The translations under genes and the position numbers were made by a program. From Phymatolithon calcareum (Eukaryota; Rhodophyta; Florideophyceae; Hapalidiales): a DNA stretch of 64,000 nt. The stretch lies in contig OZ345372.1 in assembly GCA_977006965.1 (NCBI GenBank), positions 2,232,001 through 2,296,000 on the forward strand, in the 5' to 3' direction. Below the pieces are notes generated by a model. It saw nothing but the letters and a program-made list of their open reading frames with translations, had not been told where the DNA came from and made no database searches. Positions 20,900-30,433 of this stretch are shown piece after piece (within the stretch, counting starts at the first letter, position 1; every line of letters begins with the position of its first letter).

Positions 20900-21850
20900 T
20901 ACGGGAATACTATTCATAGCTCTGTGTGCTAGCAATAGTTACTGCAATAATCAGTGACACCACAATAGGTTATTTTTATGGCAATCACAACAAAACGATG
21001 TACATCACAAGTACTATTCTACAAGAAGACCTTCAAACTAAGTTGTCGGTTTCGGCATTCTCTTCCTCATACACGTCGTGTGCGTTGTTCAACTCCTTGG
21101 CACGCTCGGAACGGGACGACTTGATAGCTTGTCTCACCAATTGTTCATTCCAAAAACGCTCGTTGTACTTCAGGAATACAAGGGCTTCGAAAAGCTGCGG
21201 AGACATCAAACGCCTCTGAACGGTCAGGACGTGCTTCGCGATGCTCCAAATACGCTCAACTTCAGCGACAGAGCCGAGAATAAAATCGCAGTTCATGTAC
21301 AACTGAAGCACGGTACTCTCTTGTGTAGAAGAGTCTTGTCCGCGAGCATAACAGCTCTTGAGATGGGCGTACGGGTTACTCCATCCTTTGTTCTCCAAAA
21401 ACGCGATAACCGACTTTGGACAGCCGTCACGGGGGCATCGATACTTGAGGTAGACTTTCTCGGACAGCGTTTCGCGTCCAATAAATGTCATCAATTGTTG
21501 TACGACGTCTTTCTGGCGTGGTTTCGTGGTTGAAAACATGGTAGAGGAGCAGTGTAAACGACGTGACTTCGGTGAGATGCGATGAGGCTATAGATCAATA
21601 CTCTTCCTGTTTGTAACGTAGTTGAACTAGCGTCTGTAATTACTTTGTTCAATACATGTGCTGTTTGGAACGTGGTTGAACGTGCGTCAGCATCGTAGTA
21701 CATTTTTATAAATCGCTCTGTAATCTGGATTGGATGCTAACATAGTGTGCTGAAATAAGAAGTTATTCTTGGTTCTGCAATAGACTATTCCTATTCAATA
21801 TTGCAATAAACGGGAATTGAAATTAATTATGACCTAAGTCTGGTCATGCT
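20900..21850 (-). mobile_element. hAT element E, internally deleted copy 1
   Basis: Carries a hAT frame (21033-21539) related to the larger copy at about 56040-59665. The DDE core is gone. I could not place the terminal repeats with certainty; limits are approximate. 3' flanking sequence CAATAGTTACTGCAATAATC and 5' flanking AT-rich DNA are included. Confidence 0.6.
21033..21539 (-). CDS. Truncated hAT transposase: zinc-finger region fused in frame to dimerisation region
   Basis: 168 residues from ATG 21539. Residues 30-65 contain YRCPRDGCPKS and NPYAHLKSC, spaced C-C-H-C like the BED-type DNA-binding finger of hAT transposases. Residues 85-130 contain EVERIWSIAKHVLTVQRRLMS, LFEALVFLKYNERFW, the hAT C-terminal dimerisation region. 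The catalytic core, present in the related copy at 58692-59588 (LLLDGWS, VGCTSHLLNLEVND), is missing here at the STVLQLY/NCDF junction, and the frame stays open across it. The acidic tail (VYEEENAE) recurs in the other copy. Such a protein could still bind element ends and multimerise without cutting. It may equally be a chance survivor. Confidence 0.65.
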   Translation of the reverse strand: MFSTTKPRQKDVVQQLMTFIGRETLSEKVYLKYRCPRDGCPKSVIAFLENKGWSNPYAHLKSCYARGQDSSTQESTVLQLYMNCDFILGSVAEVERIWSIAKHVLTVQRRLMSPQLFEALVFLKYNERFWNEQLVRQAIKSSRSERAKELNNAHDVYEEENAETDNLV

Positions 21851-21968
21851 CTGCAAAATTTCACTCACCGATCTCGAAAATTCCGATCTGTCCCAAGCAA
21901 CGTCATCATGGAGCTTCCAGATGCAGCCCATTCCGAAGAGAGGGAGTATTTCATTCTTGTTGTGTACG

Positions 21969-22077
21969 ACAGAAGAGTGAGTTTTTTTCTTCCGCCAACA
22001 CACTTAGATCAGAGGGGGGCACTGTGCACCCCTCTGATCTACGTGTGTTGGCGGAAGAAAAAAAACTCACTCCTCTG
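21969..22077. repeat. 109-bp near-perfect palindrome
   Basis: The largest palindrome in the window. Arms of about 54 nt start ACAGAAGAGTGAG and include TCTTCCGCCAACACAC; the centre is GGGCACTGTGCACCC. Only a few mismatches. It interrupts the phosphotransferase-like pseudogene. Confidence 0.88.
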
Positions 22078-23069
22078 TCTTCCAGTGCTATGCATGAACA
22101 CATCCACACCTCATTATCTTGACCAGCTATGCGAAGTTGTCAAGGAAACCATATCTGCCGATTTTGATGTTACTCGTCTCCGCCATGAAGCTGAGATTTG
22201 CACGCTTTTTGAAACCCAGAAAGTCACCACGTTTTGATCATGTTCGAAGTCCAGGGGACACTTACACCGCTTACCCCACTGGGGTATGTGTGGATTCCCC
22301 GCAATCAGTGCACTAGCGTCTTCGTCGAACCACGTGTTGGCAAAGTCGTCGACTATCTCAAGGCTTATAAACAAGTCGGGTTAGAAGTGAACAATAATCG
22401 GCTTCACCCGTACTCTCGAGCTTGTTGGTTTGCAAGTGCAATTCGTTGGATCACAGATAAACTGCAGGAAACGAAGGGATACACTGTCGGCAAGGTTTGG
22501 CAGGTCAAGTGCAATTCGAACGGCTGCCTACTTCGGACTAGTACAAGCTCAAATCAAGAGGAATGTCACACATTTTACATGAAGGCCGTTCTTCCCTCTG
22601 TCAATAATGAAGAGGTAGTCGTGACCTGAGCATTGGGCGAGGTTATGCCGGCGTATTTCGAAGCACCGGTGGCCATTGACGTCGCTGAGCGGTGGATGCT
22701 GATGAGGGACTATGATAAAAGTCTTGGATGGTGGGCGTGCGACTGTGATGAAGATCTGGAAAATTTTAGGAGCATACTGACCGCTTGGGCCGAGATCCCG
22801 AAGAAGACGCTCCCGCTCTGTGATGCATTGGTGGAGTCTGGTGTGTCAGTAGCTGGTGCCATGCAACTTAGAGAACGGGTACAAAAGATGGTGAATGACC
22901 CGTAGTGGTTCCAAACACAGAAAGAAAGATATGCAAGGAGAGCGGCGGAGGTCTCAGAGAGCCGCAGAGAATCTGGAGAATGACGACACCTGTACGCATG
23001 AGCAATACGCAGATGAGTACATGGCTTTTGTTGATGGTTTCTTTGCAAAGCTAGAGAAGTACAATATGC

Positions 23070-23237
23070 CCCTCACGCTTGTTTTTTTGCAACTGTTTAA
23101 TTGTTTATTTGAAAACCCTTATTAACACTCCAAAGACTGTACTGGAGCAGCTTTTCATAACTTGTTCATTCTAGTATATCGCCTGGTCTGTAATACAGGG
23201 ACTTATCGTTTTCCATATTGTCAACCCTCACGCTTGT
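23070..23237 (-). mobile_element. LINE L2 3' tail insertion with 13-bp target duplication
   Basis: The 142 bp at 23083-23224 match the minus-strand 3' end of the L2 family (compare 40300-40440 on the plus strand and 54662-54800). They end in an A-run, read as TTTTTTT on the plus strand at the left. CCCTCACGCTTGT occurs on both sides (23070-23082, 23225-23237), which proves a target-primed insertion of a severely 5'-truncated copy. Across the junction the kinase-like frame resumes exactly. Confidence 0.88.
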
Positions 23238-23675
23238 GCACGACAACCTCGACGCGGTGAACGTTATCTCTATCGAAAAAGAGGGCTATGTGTTCATGGA
23301 TTTTGCGTACACGAGAATATCAAACCCGCTGTCGGATGCAACTGTGTTTGCGCTTTCAGCAAATGTCGAAGACGATGCTGTCGAATTTTACCTGAAAACG
23401 TGGGAAGAGTACGAACCTATAGAGTCTATATGGGGCACAGTGCACGCTTATGAAGTTGTTGCGGGCGACGAAGGTTATCGATGTTGGAGTCGCGGAGGAA
23501 TTAGGGTCCAATTAGGCGCAAAATTGAAAAACACCAGCTTGAAGTTAAAAAATCATTCCATGCTCTCTTTGTCTGAAGCAGCTTTGTGTCTGCCTTGGCC
23601 AGCGAGTTCCTTTATCAAGTTGCACACCCGTTTACTGAGCGGAAAACTATCAAAAGAATCAGCTCCAATGTGAGA

Positions 23676-23994
23676 AACCTTAACTATCGTATACGAAGCT
23701 CTTGCAAAGCGAGAGTTTGTATCTCCTATTATGAATGCTGTCCTTGCTTTTCTCTCCCCTCTTTTTTGGGAATCCAGTCTGCTTTTGGGACGAAGAGCCG
23801 GACTGGAAGTGCGAATGTGCATACCACGTTCGAATACAGAGTCTGGTACCCACACTCTCACCTCCACCGTCGCCCACCATCGAGGTACCCCCTCTGCCCA
23901 AGAAACAAATAACCGACGGCACATGAGTGAGATCACCCACCCACTCATGTGTCGTCAGGATCATTTATCTACGATTGATCGTCACACGTTTATG
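23676..23994. other. Intergenic
   Basis: No gene. An inverted repeat GACGGCACATGAGTG / CACTCATGTGTCGTC lies at 23918-23956, just outside dispersed repeat R. Confidence 0.4.
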
Positions 23995-24505
23995 TGGGAG
24001 GCCACGAAACACAAAGCAGACCAGGAGAGCAGAGAGAGAAAAAAGAGCGGGAGAAACTAGAAAGAAAAGGAGGAAAGAAAGGCAAGCCAACAAAACCCCG
24101 AAAAGACAATAGACAAAATAAGCCTGTAGATGTCGGCGGCATTCTCCGGCGGCGACCTTGGCCTGGCCGTCGACCTTGGGACAGGCGCACACTGAGGGAA
24201 AGGGGAACTTGAGCGCCATTGTGACCGAAATGGCTTGTGCGGTAAAACGGTTGCGGTCAAGAAGGGTTGTGAGAACTCCAGTTCAGCGTAGTTGCAGGGA
24301 CGTACAGTTGAACTTGGGCGTGCATGATCCAAACAATTGAGCCGAAATCCGCAGTACTCCTACCCTTCCTTTACTCAGAAGATGGAAAGAACTATCTTAT
24401 ATTCTATTAGCTAAACGAAAAAACCTGGCATAGATACATGAGCGACACGATTCCCTTATGGCCCACCAGATCACGTACTATAGGCATCGTGAAGATCGTG
24501 ATCCG
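23995..24505 (+). repeat. Dispersed repeat R, copy 2
   Basis: Plus-strand counterpart of 15310-15860. It is LTR-like in length, and similarity ends near GATCGTGATCCGAGT. Strong purine bias on this strand at 24020-24100. Confidence 0.55.
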
Positions 24506-24683
24506 AGTTGCGGGCGTACAGTCGCGAGAGAGGAACAAGAGCTTACCGCGACGAGCCAGCGGCAAAACAGCGGGCGCGATGCCTGCGTAATCGTAGCCTC
24601 GTATGGTAGGGGGCGATGATTGCTCGGCGCCCCGCCCTAAACTCATCAATAAAAGTCCTTGAGTGTGATTACTTCTTGAAGTC

Positions 24684-24749
24684 GGATTTCATCCTATCTT
24701 TCTATTAAATAGAAAGATAGGATGAAATCCACGGTTAAATTTTAACCGT
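24684..24749. repeat. Two adjoining palindromes (47 bp and 19 bp)
   Basis: GGATTTCATCCTATCTTTCT faces its inverse across 3-4 nt (24684-24730). It is directly followed by ACGGTTAAA/TTTAACCGT (24731-24749). Confidence 0.9.
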
Positions 24750-24834
24750 ACGTCTAGTATGCGGACAGTTGCGCTGAGTTTGCGAGTTCTTTCGGTTCGG
24801 TTAGTGTAAATTGTAATGCCTTTGCGTGTGCATT

Positions 24835-24870
24835 ACTGAGAATCGTATAATATATTCTACGATTCTCAGT
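24835..24870. repeat. 36-bp palindrome
   Basis: ACTGAGAATCGTA and its exact inverse flank an AT-only centre. Confidence 0.88.
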
Positions 24871-25550
24871 ATACTTCTCCTGTGATTAGTTTGCCGGAGT
24901 CTAGCCAGTCAACTATCCAAACTCTCACTACATTTTACCACAAAAAGTGCGCCAACACCAGCACAATAGTGGAGAGAGTCACGGTCTCCACGGGTACTAG
25001 ATTTCCAATAACCGAATCCGCATAGGCGTCTTTACTGTGCGGGGTGCCCTCCCGTGTGCTTTCTCGGCATACTTAACAAAGCAACTGCAACCGCGTTCAT
25101 GAGCAAATCTGTGTTTAGAGATATGCTTCTCCTTTTTTCTCAGAACATTCTCCATATTACTTTTCAGCGCGCCACCGTACCCAAAAGTGTTCTCTCAAAG
25201 CACAATCATATCCACCTCCACTGTGTCGCGTTCTGGCCAGAGGTCAGGCACTAGAAAGGCGTTTCATGCTCTTGCTTTGTGCCTACGCAGAGTTAATCAT
25301 TTCTCACAAAAATCTCTAAACGCTGAGCACCCAGCACGCCACTCCGCGCTCAAAGACGAGATTTCTGATGTAGTCTTGAGTGACTGCTCTTTGCAGTAAA
25401 TCTAGAAGTACTGCTCGTCATTTTCTTTGATCATTTTTTGTTCTCTAGGGATGGTGAAACCCGGTGTCCTCTAGTTCTGGACTTCTCTTCGGACAAGAGT
25501 GGGATATTTGATGATTTTACAATTTTGCATAATATTATTATGGACTGGGG
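24871..25550. other. Gene-free stretch
   Basis: No supported gene. A GATATTTGATGATTTTA block at 25503 resembles the L1 LINE tail, but I cannot follow the similarity further. Confidence 0.35.
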
Positions 25551-25637
25551 AAATATGTATCATTGATCTCGTTTTGAAACGAGATCAATGATACATATTT
25601 CGCCCAGGATATCAATACTCTAGTATTGATATCCTGG
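25551..25637. repeat. Two adjacent perfect palindromes (50 bp and 34 bp)
   Basis: AAATATGTATCATTGATCTC faces its inverse around GTTTTGAAAC (25551-25600). Three bases on, CCAGGATATCAATACT faces its inverse around CT (25604-25637). Confidence 0.92.
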
Positions 25638-25857
25638 TAGTGATTAATATCCAGATATCGATGTTTATGTCCTATTATCAAGCGGCACCGACGGCGAAGC
25701 CGATCCCGTAGGTGGATTGGACGCACTGAGCAGTGGTTTACCGCGACACATTGATCCCTAACCTCAGCCCCGGATTTGTGTTCACATCTTTTACCGCCAA
25801 CTTTGCTTTGCTTTCAAGCCGAAAGCTCTTCGCGGTTTTCAACGGCCTTCATCTGCT

Positions 25858-27452
25858 ATGCCGACACCGCAAACTCCGGTGGAGTATGTTATCAAGCCGT
25901 CGTCAACTGTAGGTAAAATGCCTCTTATTTCTTCTACCCAGCTCACAATTCTGGCCCCCTTGTTTGACACAAATTCTGACAAGCTCTTCATTTCTGCAAT
26001 CTTTCTTGAACTCTTTAGACTCCGGCGCTTGATACTTCAGAATGGCCCTTGCTGCTAAAGAATTACGATAAGCTCAATGTTCGCACCGCTCATTTTACAC
26101 CACTTCCTATGGGATGTTCTCCTCTAAGCCGCCCATTGCGGGAGTACATCAAATCCGGCGTCATAAACCTGGATAAACCGGCAAATCCCTCATCTCACGA
26201 GGTTGTCGCATGGATCAAGCGCATCCTTCGCGTTGAGAAAACCGGCCATTCCGGTACTCTTGACCCGAAAGTGACAGGCTGCCTTCTTGTTTGCATTGAG
26301 CGCGCGACTCGTCTGGTCAAGTCACAACAAGGAGCCGGTAAGCAATATGTTGCCGTCGTGCGTCTGCATGGCGACCTTGGCGAGAATGCCACATCCAAAG
26401 TCCGCCGTGGGGTTGAACTCCTCACCGGAGCTTTGTTCCAGAGACCGCCTCTAATCTCAGCGGTGAAGCGGCAATTGCGAATTCGTACCGTCTATGAGAG
26501 CAAGCTGCTTGAATTTGATGACAAGCGCAAGCTCGGCGTGTTCTGGGTCAAGTGCGAAGCGGGCACTTACATACGTACGTTATGTGTGCATCTCGGCTAC
26601 ATATTAGGGGTCGGGGGTAACATGCAGGAACTGCGAAGGGTACGCAGTGGTGTCATGGGTGAAGAAGACGGTTTGGCCACTATGCATGACGTTCTAGATG
26701 CCCAGTGGGTGTACGACAACAGTCGGGATGAGTCGTATTTAAGGGCAATTATCAAACCACTGGAATCGCTTCTTGTCGGACACAAGCGGTTGGTGGTGAA
26801 AGATTCAGCCATCAATTCGGTATGCTACGGTGCTGTGCTCATGATTCCTGGTCTACTCCGATTCGAGGACGGTATCGAGGTCGGGGAGGAAGTTGTCATG
26901 ATGACCACCAAGGGTGAAGCCATTGCAATCGGCATTGCAGAGATGAATACTGCTGTTATGGCGACTTGCGATCATGGCCGCGTTGCGCGTATCAAACGTG
27001 TGGTCATGGAGCGAGACACGTACCCGCGCCGATGGGGTCTCGGTCCGGTTGCGTCTAAGAAGAGGGGCCTTGTGAGGGACGGTAAGCTGGACAAGCATGG
27101 GCGGCCAAATGAAAATACACCGGCTGACTGGGCGAAGATTCAGCCCGACCTTTCTCTGGCCAAGGCAGCTGCAGTTGCACCTGCACCAAAGATTGAGGTG
27201 GTTGAACCTAGCAAGGAAAAAGCTGAGAACAAAGATGACGAGAAGCCTAATGAAGATGTGGAGGACGCTATGGTGACTCCAGAGCCTAAGAAGAAACGTA
27301 AGAAGGACAAGGACCGCGACACGTCTTCGAAGAAGAAGAAGTCCGAGAAAAAGTCTGACAAGAAAGAGAAAAAGCATAAGGATAAGAAGAAGAAGAAATC
27401 GAAAGAAAATGGTGAAGCGCCCGACAAGGTTGCAGCCGCTGAGTCAGACTAA
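25858..27452 (+). CDS. DKC1/CBF5: Dyskerin/Cbf5, H/ACA snoRNP pseudouridine synthase
   Basis: Exon 1 25858-25908 (17 codons), a 110-nt intron 25909-26018 (GTAGGT to TTTAG), exon 2 26019-27452; 494 residues. Splicing restores YVIKPSST plus [19 protein letters not shown], the highly conserved dyskerin N-terminus; without it exon 2 lacks an ATG. The TruB catalytic domain carries [12 protein letters not shown] with the catalytic Asp at about residue 99, and the AGTYIRTLC block. A PUA RNA-binding domain occupies roughly 270-360, with RRWGLGP after it. The last 80 residues are Lys/Glu-rich ([24 protein letters not shown]), typical of the nucleolar tail. It acts in the nucleolus with Nop10, Nhp2 and Gar1 on rRNA. 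Convergent with the next gene, 73 bp apart. Confidence 0.96.
25909..26018 (+). other. Intron of the dyskerin gene (110 nt, phase 0)
   Basis: Donor GTAGGT, pyrimidine-rich 3' half, acceptor CTCTTTAG. A possible branch site, TTCTGAC, lies near 25974-25980. Removing it joins two conserved protein blocks exactly. Confidence 0.88.
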
Positions 27453-27525
27453 TTTTTCTACCAACAGGTCGACAAAATTTATAGCTTCCTACTGCCACTG
27501 ACGTGTCCTATAAAATGTATAATCC

Positions 27526-28113
27526 CTATTCCTGACTTTGCCTCCTTTCAATCCTCTTCTTGACCCGCATTTCATATCTCATCTTCTTCGTCGTGTGCGG
27601 CACCCCGGCTGGTCGACGGATGGTCTGCATGATTGGCGTCGGTCGCGGCCCAAACGTTGCCGGATCAATTTTTAGGTTGGGTGGAAGGTCTGTCTCAAAG
27701 CGATCACGCACATTGTCCACTGTCGTCTCCACACGCGCTAACGGTGCGATGCCCTCGCCGTCGACGCGCCATTCAAACATGCGCTTCGCATGCGGCTGCA
27801 CATCCACTGGTGCCAGTGCGCCCTCAAAGAAATTGGCCATATCTGCCGCAGTGCGCATACTTGACAGAGCGTTGCTGGGCACCGGTCGCTCGCACACAGC
27901 GACAAAAGCTCCCAGTAAAGCGATCCGCGCGCTCTTGTCCTTCACCTCGTCGCTTGCAGACAATCCATGAGCCTGCAGTGCAGACGCCACAGCCTCCTCA
28001 TTCAGAAGCGAATCGGCAGTCCGAGTACTTAACGCACGCCAACTGACACGCCAAGTTGCCTGCCGAAAGGCTGCATGTCGCAGGGCATTCATTTTGCTCA
28101 GCACGAGCTTCAT
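27526..28113 (-). CDS. Small basic protein, probably organelle-targeted, unknown function
   Basis: 195 residues from ATG 28113 or 189 from ATG 28092 (AAAATGAAT, slightly better context). The N-terminus (MNALRHAAFRQATWRVSWRA) is rich in Arg and Ala without acids, as in mitochondrial or plastid transit peptides, and LSTRT may mark the cleavage area. The C-terminus is strongly basic (RYEMRVKKRIERRQ), as in small ribosomal or RNA-binding proteins. I do not recognise the family; a divergent organellar ribosomal protein is a guess supported only by size, charge and its position. It shares a 154-bp divergent promoter with an organelle-type Der GTPase, a ribosome assembly factor. Confidence 0.65.
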   Translation of the reverse strand: MKLVLSKMNALRHAAFRQATWRVSWRALSTRTADSLLNEEAVASALQAHGLSASDEVKDKSARIALLGAFVAVCERPVPSNALSSMRTAADMANFFEGALAPVDVQPHAKRMFEWRVDGEGIAPLARVETTVDNVRDRFETDLPPNLKIDPATFGPRPTPIMQTIRRPAGVPHTTKKMRYEMRVKKRIERRQSQE

Positions 28114-28267
28114 TCTGGTCGTCGACCCATGCAAATTTCTTTTCCGAAAATACAGGATCTGGATCGGGTTTTTTCGCCGTATCATATCACCAATCGATCC
28201 CGCAGAATTGATCCCGGTCGTCGGGCAGCATAGCTCTGAACTAAACTGCAAATTGCCCCATCACCCA
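28114..28267. promoter_or_regulatory. Bidirectional promoter, 154 bp
   Basis: The shortest divergent spacer in the window. Both neighbours have transit-peptide-like N-termini, so co-expression is plausible. No TATA box is visible. Confidence 0.55.
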
Positions 28268-30136
28268 ATGCGGCTATCCGCTCTTCGTCTGTCATGGCTA
28301 GATCGCGGTCTGACAACTTCTGCGCGACTTGTTTCAAGGCGAAATGCGCCTGCGCCCACAGTTTATGTTGACACAGGGCTTGTTGTCGCAGCGGTTGGAC
28401 GTCCAAATGTGGGCAAGTCGACACTATTCAATGCACTGGCGGCCTCCGTCCGAGGGCGAGGCGCTGCCGGACGTGACAATCCGACACCGTTTGTGTTTGT
28501 AAAATCTGTCGTCGATTCTGTTCCCGGTGTTACCCGCGACCCACGCACCACCATTGCAGCCGTCGGGGACTTGCAATTCACAGTCGTTGACACCCCAGGT
28601 CTCGAAAGGCCACTAAGCCGACGCGCTATCTCGAATGAAAATACGGTCAACTCGGTGAAAATCAGCGCACCTCAAGGCCCGCTTCCGTCCTTGGTTTCAT
28701 CCACAGCCCTCTGCCAGGACGCCCATTACAGGAGTTTGTACGACTCCATGGAAGCGGCGACCGTACGCGCTGTTCGCGAAGCAGATATCGCAATGCTTGT
28801 TCTCGATGCTGCGGAGGGCGTTACACCGCTAGATGAGAGCATTGCAGACTGGCTTCGAATGGAGTCTGCTGGAAATGATAATCCGGCAAAGCGATTGCTG
28901 CTGCTGGCGAATAAGTGTGATAAAAGTGGGGCTGAAGAAGGCGCCATGGACGCATTCCGCCTCGGTCTTGGTGAACCCATTGCTGTTTCTGGGGAACACC
29001 GGCTTGGGTTTGGGGATCTTTACAATTATATGAATACAGCGTATCAAATGAAATTGGCGTATACTCACGCGTTAGAAGAAGAGGCAGTACCGCCGACGAA
29101 GCATTGGAGTATGTCGAAACAGTTTTCAGAGCAAGAGGAAAAAGAACTTGGGCATTCTCATTCTTCTGAATTCATGCAGTCGAGTCCCGCCAATATAGAA
29201 CCCGCCGTTTCTGTCGAGGAGGATGAAGACCATCCTTTTGATGACGAAATGGTCGTGGGACTTCCAAGTACAAAAGGCGAGTTACCGCTTACAAATCTTA
29301 TTGTTTCCATTGTCGGTCGACCCAATGTTGGCAAATCGACATTACTCAACCGCCTGGTGGACGCCGAAGCCTCCCTAGTCGGTCCGGCATCGGGGGTTAC
29401 TCGAGACGCCGTTTTGTGCCGATGGGAGCCAAATACCAGAAACGCCGTGAGAACAGATATTCCTGTTTCGCTTATCGATACTGCCGGAATACGCCAGCAA
29501 TCGCGCGTAAACGATCTTCCTCTCGAGCGACTGAGCGTGCGTTCCTCAATTCGGGCTCTGCGACACTCACATGTGGTCATGATACTTCTCGATGCGACAG
29601 ACCCTCTGAACGCCCAAGATGTGAAACTTGTTGAGCTGGCGGTTGCCGAAGGACGGGCAATAGTACTTGTTGTCAACAAGATGGACAAAATCGCAGTTGA
29701 GCGCAAGCCGGAGTGGCGGGCAGCACTGAAAGTGGAAATTGCAAACAAATTGCATTCAGTCCCTGGTGTGGAGGTAGTCGAAGTTTCGGCCGGTACGTGG
29801 GAAAACGGAGAAGCTCAAGCCGGAAAACTATTTGGGGCGGTAAACAGAGCTCGGAACAGGTGGGAGAAACGTGTGTCGACATCAGCGTTGAATAGGTTCA
29901 TGCAAAGTTTCAATGAACGCGCACTTATTGGAGGCACAGCCCATGGTGCCAAGCGTAACAGAAGGGGAGTTGCCAAGTTCATGTCGCAGAAGAAAATTCG
30001 ACCGCCAATGTTCAGGATTGATGGTGCTGCTGCCGTGTCGCAGAACTATTTACGAGCCCTGAGCAATGAACTGCGAAAAGAGTTTGGATTTGAAGGCGTG
30101 CCAATTCGGATTAAGCGCCCGTCGAGACGGGGCTGA
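28268..30136 (+). CDS. der: Der/EngA tandem GTPase, organellar ribosome assembly
   Basis: 622 residues from ATG 28268; the frame extends upstream only through TTG. Residues 1-30 (RLSALRLSW, TTSARLVSRR) look like a mitochondrial or plastid leader. GTPase domain 1: GRPNVGKS 44-51, PGVTRD, DTPG 108-111, NKCD 215-218. Domain 2: GRPNVGKS 350-357, SGVTRD, DTAG 404-407, NKMD 470-473. A KH-like RNA-binding domain ends the protein (about 520-615, MFRIDG, IRIKRPSRRG). This two-GTPase plus KH order is diagnostic of Der, which in bacteria matures the 50S subunit. Domain 1 has a 40-residue insert after DTPG, and an acidic linker of about 65 residues separates the domains, making it longer than bacterial Der (about 490). 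Confidence 0.94.
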   Translation: MRLSALRLSWLDRGLTTSARLVSRRNAPAPTVYVDTGLVVAAVGRPNVGKSTLFNALAASVRGRGAAGRDNPTPFVFVKSVVDSVPGVTRDPRTTIAAVGDLQFTVVDTPGLERPLSRRAISNENTVNSVKISAPQGPLPSLVSSTALCQDAHYRSLYDSMEAATVRAVREADIAMLVLDAAEGVTPLDESIADWLRMESAGNDNPAKRLLLLANKCDKSGAEEGAMDAFRLGLGEPIAVSGEHRLGFGDLYNYMNTAYQMKLAYTHALEEEAVPPTKHWSMSKQFSEQEEKELGHSHSSEFMQSSPANIEPAVSVEEDEDHPFDDEMVVGLPSTKGELPLTNLIVSIVGRPNVGKSTLLNRLVDAEASLVGPASGVTRDAVLCRWEPNTRNAVRTDIPVSLIDTAGIRQQSRVNDLPLERLSVRSSIRALRHSHVVMILLDATDPLNAQDVKLVELAVAEGRAIVLVVNKMDKIAVERKPEWRAALKVEIANKLHSVPGVEVVEVSAGTWENGEAQAGKLFGAVNRARNRWEKRVSTSALNRFMQSFNERALIGGTAHGAKRNRRGVAKFMSQKKIRPPMFRIDGAAAVSQNYLRALSNELRKEFGFEGVPIRIKRPSRRG

Positions 30137-30433
30137 GTTGTTCTCGCATGGTTGAGGTAATATAATGCCCTAGACTGACTTCGTAAAAAGCGCGCAGCTG
30201 TAACTTCATATACGATCTCTCATTGCCTTACTCTCCGACGACATGCCACCTGTTGATTGCGAGAAACATTTGCTTTATTTCGTACTCCGACAGGACTGTA
30301 ACACTTCGACCTCATGGATGACAACGCAGTAGTTTAGGATTGAGTTACGCTTGCGTGCACCGGAGGAAAAGTGATTCTATCTAGCCTCTATGAATTGGCA
30401 ATATTTTCAAATGGTCAAATGCGTTTCGCGGAA
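30137..30433. other. Convergent 3' intergenic region
   Basis: 297 bp between converging stops, with nothing further identified. Confidence 0.5.

Larger units (their letters stand above)
21906..23675 (+). pseudogene. Aminoglycoside-phosphotransferase-like kinase, broken
   Basis: The sequence decays through several frames but keeps an order typical of APH/choline-kinase-fold phosphotransferases. Near 22580-22610 comes FYMKAVLPS. After a TGA (22627-22629) follow AYFEAPVAI and ERWMLMRDYD (22640-22720), the hinge region. After a LINE-tail insertion the catalytic loop reads LVHDNLDAVNVI, then EGYVFMDFAYTRISNPLSD (23230-23330). In the family this is HxDxxxxN followed by an IDF/IDW metal site; the third position here is N rather than D. 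Breaks are a 109-bp palindrome near the start, a frame shift near 22237, stops at 22627 and 22903, and the insertion at 23083-23224. Bacterial-like origin is possible but unproven. Confidence 0.6.

Noticed and set aside
28094-28267. Longer Der N-terminus beginning at 28094
   Set aside because: That codon is TTG and the segment overlaps the divergent gene's start; ATG 28268 gives a leader-like N-terminus.
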